Positions 31,184 through 37,382 of a DNA stretch of 37,424 nt are shown here, in pieces. Position 1 is the stretch's first letter. The number at the start of each line of letters is the position of its first letter. The notes under the pieces were generated by a model. It saw nothing but the letters and a program-made list of their open reading frames with translations. It ran no database searches and was not told the origin of the DNA. The position numbers were made by a program, and so were the translations under genes. The stretch is from a virus, in the IMG/VR virus record IMGVR_UViG_3300027704_000001, positions 1 through 37,424 of that record; one strand, 5' to 3'.

Positions 31184-31464
31184 TGCTAACCTTTGAAGAG
31201 TACCAGACACAAAACCTAGCCCTAGACTTAAGTCTATACTTAACGTCTAAGGCTTTACAAGAGTTACGCCAAGGGCACACAAGCGCCCTAGGTTTAGTTT
31301 CAGATCAACTGCGCACCAGTGTATCCTATGTAAAGGCCAGCGCCGCATACGCTCAAGCCTTTGGCGCTAGTAGGGCCTTTAATGGCTCAATGCCTAAAGA
31401 ATACAAACGCAAGAATAGTCTTATTAGAAGAAACTTAAGTATAACAAAAGCGAGTAACGAATAA
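31183..31464 (+). CDS. Hypothetical early protein, 93 aa
   Basis: A helical protein beginning MLTFEEYQTQNLALDLSLYL, with a basic C-terminal part (MPKEYKRKNSLIRRNLSITK) that could bind nucleic acid. I choose ATG 31183, coupled by TAATG to the gene before, over an in-frame GTG at 31141. It ends LSITKASNE, nearly the same ending as the next gene's LSSTKASKP, encoded by a repeated 36-base junction. No family is recognised. Confidence 0.7.
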   Translation: MLTFEEYQTQNLALDLSLYLTSKALQELRQGHTSALGLVSDQLRTSVSYVKASAAYAQAFGASRAFNGSMPKEYKRKNSLIRRNLSITKASNE

Positions 31465-31469
31465 TGATA
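31434..31469 (+). repeat. Gene-junction repeat, copy 1 (copy 2 at 31571-31606)
   Basis: The last codons of one gene plus the first codons of the next are repeated 137 bases downstream with 29 of 36 identical bases, including blocks CTTAAG, AAAGCGAGTAA and ATAATGATA. Copy 2 spans 31571-31606. Confidence 0.8.
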
Positions 31470-31601
31470 CACAAAATTAAACGAGCGTACACCTTAAGCC
31501 CTCAAGCAGATGAAAACGCTAAAATCACAATGGCTAAGGCATATCACGCGGCATTAGTTAAACGGGTAGCCTTAAGCTCAACTAAAGCGAGTAAGCCATA
31601 A
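31464..31601 (+). CDS. Small basic protein, 45 aa
   Basis: Starts and ends with TAATG overlaps. MIHKIKRAYTLSPQADENAK then ITMAKAYHAALVKRVALSST, ending KASKP. Basic and helical; no family. It lies between the two copies of the junction repeat, so it may have been inserted or duplicated as a cassette unit. Confidence 0.65.
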   Translation: MIHKIKRAYTLSPQADENAKITMAKAYHAALVKRVALSSTKASKP

Positions 31602-31789
31602 TGATAACCCCTAACACTAAAGGCACTAAGACACTAGCGCAAGAGCTTCAACCAAGCCCTCCAGTAGCCCGTAAACTTAGGCGTACTACTAGGGCAGATA
31701 TTATTGTAAACACCTTAGGCGGCTTATTTGGAGCCTTGGCGGTGGTTGCTTGCGTTGTCGTAGCATTTGAGGGGAGCTTGGGGTTATGA
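31601..31789 (+). CDS. Single-pass membrane protein, 62 aa
   Basis: The N-terminal 33 residues are hydrophilic and basic at the membrane edge (VARKLRRTTRAD), followed by one hydrophobic segment (IVNTLGGLFGALAVVACVVV) near the C-terminus. The positive-inside rule places the N-terminus in the cytoplasm. TAATG overlap with the gene before and ATGA overlap with the gene after. Function unknown; an early membrane protein could block superinfection or affect host envelope proteins. Confidence 0.65.
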   Translation: MITPNTKGTKTLAQELQPSPPVARKLRRTTRADIIVNTLGGLFGALAVVACVVVAFEGSLGL

Positions 31790-31998
31790 TTTTATTTACA
31801 GGTTACAAAAGCAAAAAAGAATTAAAGGCTAGTATTGGCGAGCCTTTAAAATATCAGGATACGGGTATGTTTGGTTATGACTATGTAAGCAATGGAACCA
31901 TAGTGGGCGCTCATAGGCCGTTAGTTACAGGCCTTAAAGGACGCGAGTTTTTCGCTAGCGTAACAATGGCTAACAATATAATTGTAGGTGTGAAGTAA
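31786..31998 (+). CDS. Hypothetical early protein, 70 aa
   Basis: A small protein of beta character (MILFTGYKSKKELKASIGEP, then GYDYVSNGTIVGAHRPLVTG), slightly basic, with no membrane segment. It starts within the stop of the membrane protein gene (ATGA). Not recognised. Confidence 0.65.
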   Translation: MILFTGYKSKKELKASIGEPLKYQDTGMFGYDYVSNGTIVGAHRPLVTGLKGREFFASVTMANNIIVGVK

Positions 31999-31999
31999 A

Positions 32000-32299
32000 A
32001 TGAAAACTAAAATAACGTACACTTTGGACGAGCAAGAGTTATACAGGCAGCTACTAGAACTTAACTATTCTCAACCTTATATAACGCTTAACGACATAAC
32101 AAAGGCAACGCGCCTTGTACGCCCCAAATTAATGCCTTTACTGGACGCTTTAGAAACCAAGGGCAAGCTATTGGTAGGCAGTGAAGAGGTCTTAGGCAGC
32201 CTTATACGAACCCATACGCCTATAGTTAAAGGCAATAACGCCTATGGCTACCCTAGCGATGAATTTAAGTTCAATGACTGGATGGGCTTTCAGATATGA
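32000..32299 (+). CDS. Possible winged-helix protein, 99 aa
   Basis: Residues about 8-58 look like a winged helix-turn-helix: YTLDEQELYRQLLELNYSQP, then YITLNDITKATRLVRPKLMP, then LLDALETKGKLLVGSEEV, i.e. helix, short turn, recognition-like helix, helix ending in a wing. No family can be named. In a genome with repeated palindromes in its leaders and no other visible regulator, it is a reasonable candidate DNA-binding regulator. It starts 2 bases after the preceding stop and overlaps the next gene by ATGA. Confidence 0.65.
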   Translation: MKTKITYTLDEQELYRQLLELNYSQPYITLNDITKATRLVRPKLMPLLDALETKGKLLVGSEEVLGSLIRTHTPIVKGNNAYGYPSDEFKFNDWMGFQI

Positions 32300-32436
32300 T
32301 ACAAATAATACAGGATTTACTGTTAATAACTGGTATAATAACTAGCTATACTATTGGCGCTATAGCGATAGTCAGCGTGATATCAACCATAGTGGCATTA
32401 GTAGTAGTTTACTTTTCTAAAGATAAAGAGGTGTAA
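32296..32436 (+). CDS. Small membrane protein, 46 aa
   Basis: ATGA overlap with the gene before. MIQIIQDLLLITGIITSYTI is followed by GAIAIVSVISTIVALVVVYF and the tail SKDKEV: one long or two short hydrophobic segments with a polar C-terminus. Not recognised. It lies in the cassette of coupled small genes. Confidence 0.6.
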   Translation: MIQIIQDLLLITGIITSYTIGAIAIVSVISTIVALVVVYFSKDKEV

Positions 32437-32437
32437 C

Positions 32438-32617
32438 ATGAGATGCGCGAGTTGTGATTCAGTTTTAAGTGACCACGAACAAAGCAAGAAGGATAGAGAA
32501 ACAGGTGTTTTTCTAGATATGTGCAATAAGTGTTTGACATTTAACGCCCATGCAGAATATAATTACTCTATCGACTCAGGCACTATAGACCTTAGCGATA
32601 TTATAGGAGAAAAATAA
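32438..32617 (+). CDS. Small zinc-ribbon protein, 59 aa
   Basis: Two knuckles, MRCASC (C3, C6) and MCNKC (C29, C32), enclose SDHEQSKKDRETGVFLD, a classic small zinc ribbon. Similar short proteins (C..C...L...E......G.F.DMC..C) occur in many T7-like phages, function unknown. A protein or nucleic acid contact role is likely. The stop overlaps the next ATG (TAATG). Confidence 0.75.
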   Translation: MRCASCDSVLSDHEQSKKDRETGVFLDMCNKCLTFNAHAEYNYSIDSGTIDLSDIIGEK

Positions 32618-32865
32618 TGCCTAACTCAAAATTTAGCATTGACCTTTACGTTTTAGACCAGCCAGTATTGACTGAGTTACAAGTCGAATGGGACTATACG
32701 CCTCAAGGTGAGATATGTGTTGAAGACTTATACGCATATCGTACAGAGGTAGACAGTAACGGTCATATGAGCTACGATAGACTACCTAGGTGGCTAGAAA
32801 GGCTTATAATTAAACATGAAATTGAAGAGTATAGTGAGGAAATTGAAAATAATGTCAATAATTAG
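32617..32865 (+). CDS. Hypothetical protein, 82 aa
   Basis: Last gene of the small-gene cassette. The sequence includes NSKFSIDLYVLDQPVLTELQ, QGEICVEDLYAYRTEVDSNG and an acidic helical end (EIEEYSEEIENNVNN). Probably a small beta-rich fold with an acidic tail. No family is recognised. It is followed directly by the ssb promoter. Confidence 0.65.
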   Translation: MPNSKFSIDLYVLDQPVLTELQVEWDYTPQGEICVEDLYAYRTEVDSNGHMSYDRLPRWLERLIIKHEIEEYSEEIENNVNN

Positions 32866-32875
32866 TAAATAAAGC

Positions 32876-32904
32876 TTGACAGGTTCTAGGGTAGTGTGTA
32901 TACT
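32876..32904 (+). promoter_or_regulatory. Sigma70-type promoter for the replication operon
   Basis: TTGACA (32876-32881), 17 bp spacer, TATACT (32899-32904). The expected start is near 32911, giving a leader of about 145 bases before ssb that contains two palindromes. Confidence 0.9.
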
Positions 32905-32907
32905 ACC
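32890..32907. promoter_or_regulatory. Putative operator overlapping the -10 box
   Basis: GGTAGT-GTGTAT-ACTACC, a perfect 6 bp inverted repeat that covers the -10 of the replication promoter. A dimeric protein bound here would block RNA polymerase. Confidence 0.5.
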
Positions 32908-32930
32908 TAAGAACAAGAGGCAATACTTTA

Positions 32931-32951
32931 AGTTTATATTAATTATAAACT
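32931..32951. repeat. AT-rich inverted repeat in the ssb leader
   Basis: AGTTTATA-TTAAT-TATAAACT, perfect 8 bp arms, extended by CTTTA/TAAAG. A related sequence (ACTTTAATTATAAATAAAGG) lies at the centre of the late-leader palindrome near 28755-28774. Confidence 0.75.
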
Positions 32952-32986
32952 AAAGGGCATAAGGTTTACTTAAGAGTCTAAAGGCA

Positions 32987-33002
32987 CTTAAGTATACTTA
33001 AG
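32987..33002. promoter_or_regulatory. 16 bp palindrome shared with the late leader
   Basis: CTTAAGTATACTTAAG, identical to 28715-28730. Both copies have GGCACTTAAG or its inverse next to them, and both lie in leaders downstream of promoters. Confidence 0.8.
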
Positions 33003-33056
33003 TAATAGACCTATTTGGTCATAATAGACAATCTAAATTAATAGAGTGAGTATAAT

Positions 33057-33422
33057 ATGAGTGTAATTTCAGGTAAGGCAGCGTTTGTTAATTTAACAGA
33101 GTTTGAAAGCTATCAGGGCCAGTCTACGGGCAAATACAGTATTGTCGTGACTTTAGATAACCCTAGCGCTGAATTGCTAAAGGGTCAAGGTGTAAAGGTA
33201 CGTCTATACGAGGAAAGCCACCAGCGTAAGTTTGCTAGTAAGTTTGATACACCTATCTTTGATATCAATAACGACCCGTTTATAGGTACTATTCCTAGGG
33301 GTTCTTTGGTCAAAGTACAGTATACTTTAGGTCAGGAGCATCCAGTTCACGGTATCACCCCTTACTTAGACAAGATTCGTGTCGTAGAGCTTGCAGAGTC
33401 AGATACAGACGAAGACTTCTAA
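33057..33422 (+). CDS. Single-stranded DNA-binding protein
   Basis: A 121-residue OB-fold type protein (ISGKAAFVNLTEFESYQGQS, STGKYSIVVTLDNPS, GVKVRLYEESHQRKF) ending in an acidic tail, ELAESDTDEDF, with C-terminal Phe. Such tails recruit polymerase and helicase in T7 gp2.5 and other phage SSBs. It is the first gene of the replication operon, behind its own promoter and ahead of the primase-helicase. Sequence similarity to T7 gp2.5 itself is low; the call rests on fold pattern, tail and position. Confidence 0.85.
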   Translation: MSVISGKAAFVNLTEFESYQGQSTGKYSIVVTLDNPSAELLKGQGVKVRLYEESHQRKFASKFDTPIFDINNDPFIGTIPRGSLVKVQYTLGQEHPVHGITPYLDKIRVVELAESDTDEDF

Positions 33423-33438
33423 AGGCACTTAAGTTAAC

Positions 33439-33470
33439 CCCTAGGCCTACTATTCCCCAGTGGCCTAGGG
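33439..33470 (+). ncRNA. Hairpin between ssb and primase-helicase
   Basis: CCCTAGGCC, 14-base loop, GGCCTAGGG: perfect 9 bp stem without a following T run. It lies 40 bases before the primase-helicase start and shares its stem sequence with the hairpin at 30197-30225. It may protect or cleave the mRNA to separate ssb from downstream message. Confidence 0.65.
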
Positions 33471-33510
33471 AGCTTATACGGGCTTACAGGAGCTTACAGG
33501 AGGTATAAGG

Positions 33511-35139
33511 ATGCAGGATAGAGTAGAGAGTACTTTTGTGAAGCATGGGCCTTGCGGCTCATGTGGCTCACGAGACGCTAACGCTATATATAGTGACAAC
33601 CATTCCGTTTGCTTTAGCTGTAACGCTTATAAGCATGGTGACGGTTCAATAGTTCAACCTAGCAAGACTAGAGCGAGGCCTTTAGAAATGACAGGCACAA
33701 TAGCAGCAATACAAGACCGTAGACTAAGCATGGACACATGTAAGAGGTATGGTGTAACAGTAGAACAAGGGCCAGATGGTAGCATTATTAAACATCACTA
33801 CCCTTACCATAACCAAGAGGGCACACAAGTATTAGGAACTAAGGTTCGCAATGTAGCCACCAAAGACTTCTACGCTACAGGCAACCTAGGCGAGGCTGGT
33901 TTGTTTGGTCAGCAAGCTTTTGCAGAAGGTGGTAAATACATAACTATAACTGAGGGTGAAATAGACGCTATGGCAGCGTTTGAAATGAATGGTGGCTTCC
34001 CTGCCGTTAGTATTAGGTCAGGAGCCAATAGTGCAGTTAAGGACATTAAAGCCAGCCTAGAGTATCTAGAGACGTTTACTAACGTGGTTATATGCTTTGA
34101 CAATGATGAGGCAGGCATTAAGGCAGCAGCAGCCGTTCTACCGCTCTTTTCACCACGTAAGGCTAAGGTATGCACCCTACCCCTTAAAGACGCTGGTGAC
34201 ATGCTCAAGGCCAATAGAGTACGTGAGTACACCAAATGCTGGTGGGACGCTAAGGCCTTTAAGCCGGAAGGTGTCGTTAGTTTAGGTGATGATGATGTAT
34301 GGGATAAGTTCTTAAAGCGCGGTACTGAGGAAGTAACGCCACTACCAGCCAGCTTTGGCTCACTTAACGCAATGATGAATGGAGGTATAGCAGCAGGTGA
34401 AGTAACAGTAATTGGTGCCCTAACGTCCATAGGCAAGTCTACAATGGTTTATAACCTAGTTCACGGGATGTACGCAGAGAGCGCTAAGAAGATAGGTTGT
34501 GTGTTCCTAGAGGCCGATGTAGGCGAGACAGTAGAAAAGTTACTATCCGTTTATATGGGCACTAATATTGCCGATGTAGCTAGTGAGGATAGAGACTATA
34601 ACCTCTACCATGAAAAGTACGATGAAATGGCAAAGAGTGACAAGCTGCATATCCTAGACCACCAAGGTGCATTAGAAGCAGATGAATTGTTCGCTAAGAT
34701 GCAATACCTAGTCAAAGGTTTAGACTGTGACATTATCATTTTAGACCCGTTACAAGCGGCAGTAACCAGTAACGATAACGGTATCATTGATGCCTTTATG
34801 GACAAGTGTCTTAAGCTAGCTAAGAATACAGGTGTAAGCATTATCATTGTTAGTCACATGCGTAAGCCTAATGCTAAAAACGCACATGACGTAGGTGAAT
34901 ATGACCTTAAGGGCTCAGGTAGTATAAACCAGATAGCCTTTAATACAATACTATTGTCTCGTGACAAAATGACCGACGACGACTACGCTAGAAACTGTAC
35001 TCAGGTTCAGTTAGTTAAATGTAGACGTACAGGCCGCACAGGTGTCGCTGGCTGGCTTTACTACGAAAGCAACACCAGTAGGCTAGTAGCTACTCAAGCA
35101 CCCGAGGTGCAAGCAGCAAATCAACATGAGGACTTTTAG
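33511..35139 (+). CDS. Primase-helicase (T7 gp4-like)
   Basis: Bifunctional replication enzyme of 542 residues. N-terminal zinc domain C15-x2-C18...C34-x2-C37; TOPRIM primase with ITEGEIDA (E148) and CFDNDEAG (D197, D199); linker; then a RecA-like hexameric helicase with Walker A GALTSIGKST (302-311), LEADVGET (H1a-like, 333-340), Walker B IIILDPLQA (D412) and VSHMRKP (about 449-455). All parts of the T7 enzyme are present. Ribosome site AGGAGG is strong. It primes and unwinds for the polymerase encoded next. Confidence 0.95.
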   Translation: MQDRVESTFVKHGPCGSCGSRDANAIYSDNHSVCFSCNAYKHGDGSIVQPSKTRARPLEMTGTIAAIQDRRLSMDTCKRYGVTVEQGPDGSIIKHHYPYHNQEGTQVLGTKVRNVATKDFYATGNLGEAGLFGQQAFAEGGKYITITEGEIDAMAAFEMNGGFPAVSIRSGANSAVKDIKASLEYLETFTNVVICFDNDEAGIKAAAAVLPLFSPRKAKVCTLPLKDAGDMLKANRVREYTKCWWDAKAFKPEGVVSLGDDDVWDKFLKRGTEEVTPLPASFGSLNAMMNGGIAAGEVTVIGALTSIGKSTMVYNLVHGMYAESAKKIGCVFLEADVGETVEKLLSVYMGTNIADVASEDRDYNLYHEKYDEMAKSDKLHILDHQGALEADELFAKMQYLVKGLDCDIIILDPLQAAVTSNDNGIIDAFMDKCLKLAKNTGVSIIIVSHMRKPNAKNAHDVGEYDLKGSGSINQIAFNTILLSRDKMTDDDYARNCTQVQLVKCRRTGRTGVAGWLYYESNTSRLVATQAPEVQAANQHEDF

Positions 35140-35152
35140 AGATAGGTAACTT

Positions 35153-36874
35153 ATGACAAGACTCATATTTGACATAGAAACCAATGGCCTCGCGCCTACT
35201 GTAGTTTGGTGTATCGTTACCAAAGACGTAGACACTGGTACTATAGTAAAGTACGTGCAAGGCGAGTGGCAAGAGTTTAACAAAGCAATAGCGCAAGCTA
35301 AGGAGGTGATAGGGCATAACATTATAGGCTACGATATACCAGCATGTGAGGTTCTTTTAGGTACTGACTTTAGCCAGCCTAAGATAACAGACACTTTAGT
35401 TATGTCACGACTAGCTAACCCACAAAGAGAAGCTCATAGCCTTGCATATTGGGGCGAGCAGTTAGGTTACCCAAAAGGAGAATATAGTGATTGGACTTGT
35501 TATACGCCGGAAATGGTGGAGTATTGTATACAGGATGTATCAGTTAATGAACAGGTGTACATTAGACTATTATCCGAGCTTGATACTTTTGGAACACAAA
35601 GCGTTGAACTTGAGCACGAAGTACAGGATATTATCCAAAAGCAAGTACGAAACGGATGGTTATTAGACCAACCTAAAGCAAGAGATTTAGTAGCACAACT
35701 TAAAGAGAAATCATATGACCTTGAAGAAATTGTCCAACAAGTATTTTTACCTTTACCTACGTACATTAAGGAAATTGTTCCCAAGCTTAAAAAAGACCAA
35801 ACCTACAGCATCGTCGGACTCAAGTTCTTAGGCGACAATTGGGAGCAAGTCGCAGGGCCATTTAGCCGTATTGACTGGCCTGTGTTCAACCTTGGTTCAC
35901 GGCAGCAGATAGGGCGCTACCTAAAGCACTTCGGATGGAAGCCTAAAGTATTTACAGAGACAGGCCACGCCATAGTTTCTGAGGACATTCTAAAGAATGT
36001 CAAAGGCATACCGGAAGCCGAGCTTATAGCTTCTTACTTATTAGTAGGCAAGCGTATAGCACAGGTAAGTAGCTGGTTAGAAGCTGTAGAAGCTGACGGT
36101 AGGGTAAGAGGTTACGTTAATACTAATGGAGCTGTTACAGGCCGCATGACGCACAGTAAGCCTAACTTAGCTCAAGTGCCCAGTGCTAGCAGTTTGTACG
36201 GCCCTGAGTGTCGTGGGTGTTGGATTGTTGCCGAGGGTTACAAGTTAGTAGGTATAGACGCTAGTGGACTTGAGTTGCGTATGTTAGCTCATTACATGAA
36301 TGACGCTGCTTATACTAACGAGATACTTAACGGTGACATCCATACCGCTAACCAAAAGGCGGCAGGTTTAGCTTCTAGAGATATTAGCAAGACTTTCATA
36401 TATGCTTATTTATATGGCGCAGGTGATGAAAAGATAGGCTCTATTGCTGGAGGTGGCCGTAAGCTAGGCAAACAGCTCAAGGCTAAGTTCTTAGCAGGTA
36501 CGCCAGCACTAGCTAACCTTAAAGATAACGTGGCTCAGTCAGCTTCTAAGGGCTTCGTAACGGCACTGGATGGACGTAAGATATTTATTAGGTCAGAACA
36601 CGCTGCACTTAATTCTTTACTACAGTCAGCAGGCGCTTTAATTATGAAGCAAGCATTAGTTATCTTAGATAAGTACGCTAAGTTATGGAAGTTAGACTAT
36701 AAGTTTGTAGGCAACATCCATGACGAGTTTCAGGTAGAGGTACTAGAGAGCCAAGCAGACAGGTTTGGTCAGTTAGCTGCTAGTTGCATAGAGGCAGCAG
36801 GCTTGCACTTTAATCTTAGGTGCCCGTTAGCAGGTGAATATAACATTGGGGATAACTGGTATGATACACACTGA
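35153..36874 (+). CDS. DNA polymerase, family A with proofreading (T7 gp5-like)
   Basis: Replicative polymerase of 573 residues. Exonuclease: D7/E9 in FDIETNG, D61 in GYDIP, Y124/D128 in YCIQD. Polymerase: motif A LVGIDASGLELRM (D369), motif B KTFIYAYLYGAGDEKIG (K413, Y417, Y421), motif C HDEFQ (D524, E525). The C-terminal third is very close to T7 gp5; it is shorter than T7 (704), mostly between the exonuclease and thumb, so a thioredoxin-binding loop may be reduced or absent. Y417 corresponds to position 762 of E. coli Pol I. Confidence 0.96.
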   Translation: MTRLIFDIETNGLAPTVVWCIVTKDVDTGTIVKYVQGEWQEFNKAIAQAKEVIGHNIIGYDIPACEVLLGTDFSQPKITDTLVMSRLANPQREAHSLAYWGEQLGYPKGEYSDWTCYTPEMVEYCIQDVSVNEQVYIRLLSELDTFGTQSVELEHEVQDIIQKQVRNGWLLDQPKARDLVAQLKEKSYDLEEIVQQVFLPLPTYIKEIVPKLKKDQTYSIVGLKFLGDNWEQVAGPFSRIDWPVFNLGSRQQIGRYLKHFGWKPKVFTETGHAIVSEDILKNVKGIPEAELIASYLLVGKRIAQVSSWLEAVEADGRVRGYVNTNGAVTGRMTHSKPNLAQVPSASSLYGPECRGCWIVAEGYKLVGIDASGLELRMLAHYMNDAAYTNEILNGDIHTANQKAAGLASRDISKTFIYAYLYGAGDEKIGSIAGGGRKLGKQLKAKFLAGTPALANLKDNVAQSASKGFVTALDGRKIFIRSEHAALNSLLQSAGALIMKQALVILDKYAKLWKLDYKFVGNIHDEFQVEVLESQADRFGQLAASCIEAAGLHFNLRCPLAGEYNIGDNWYDTH

Positions 36875-37382
36875 CATAATAGCGAGAGTAAAGACTAAAC
36901 TATGGGAAGAGGAAGGTGAATTATGGTATAGACATACAGACGGGAAAAGACGTAAGTATAAAAGCAGACCTAAGACAAACAATGGACGTATGTTTGTAAA
37001 TGGTAAGTACATATCACGGACGCACCCATTGTATAAAGCTGGTAGGTACAAATCATTCAATGACGCAGCCTTTAGCTCGTTTACCAATTACAAGCGAGTT
37101 AACAAAGGCGAGGTATACATTATAGTTAATGAGGCATGGCCTGAGTGGGTTAAGGTAGGTAAAGCTGTTAGTTCGTTAGACAGGTTAGCTAGCTACCAGA
37201 CAAGCGCCCCTTTACGAGACTACAAACTGTTTTGCGCTGTACCTGTTGACAATAGGCATGAGTTTGAAGTTGATTGCCATGCAGCCTTAAAGAGCGCAGG
37301 ACTAGACTTTAAAAATGAGTGGTTTAAGACTACACCTCAGAAAGCTAAAGAAATAATGGAGAAAGCTTATGAAGAAAGGTAA
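36861..37382 (+). CDS. GIY-YIG family nuclease (T5orf172/MUG113-like), 173 aa
   Basis: The C-terminal half is a GIY-YIG-type fold: GEVYIIVNE (83-91), WVKVGKA (96-102), R108 in LDRLASYQTSAP, and ExxxH (E136, H140) followed by NEWFKTTPQKA. This is the T5orf172/MUG113 pattern. The basic N-terminal half (KRRKYKSRPKTNNGRMFVNG) may bind DNA. Start: ATG 36861 overlaps the polymerase stop by 14 bases; an in-frame GTG at 36834 is possible. Lying between polymerase and exonuclease, it may be a free-standing homing-type or host-degrading nuclease. The gene continues across the circular junction. Confidence 0.8.
   Translation: MIHTDIIARVKTKLWEEEGELWYRHTDGKRRKYKSRPKTNNGRMFVNGKYISRTHPLYKAGRYKSFNDAAFSSFTNYKRVNKGEVYIIVNEAWPEWVKVGKAVSSLDRLASYQTSAPLRDYKLFCAVPVDNRHEFEVDCHAALKSAGLDFKNEWFKTTPQKAKEIMEKAYEER

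Noticed and set aside
33439-33470. Intrinsic terminator after ssb
   Set aside because: The stem is perfect but is followed by AGCTTATACG with no T run, so termination is unlikely.
33909-34436. 175-codon minus-strand frame
   Set aside because: It is antisense to the primase-helicase, whose TOPRIM and Walker A motifs are intact across the same bases.
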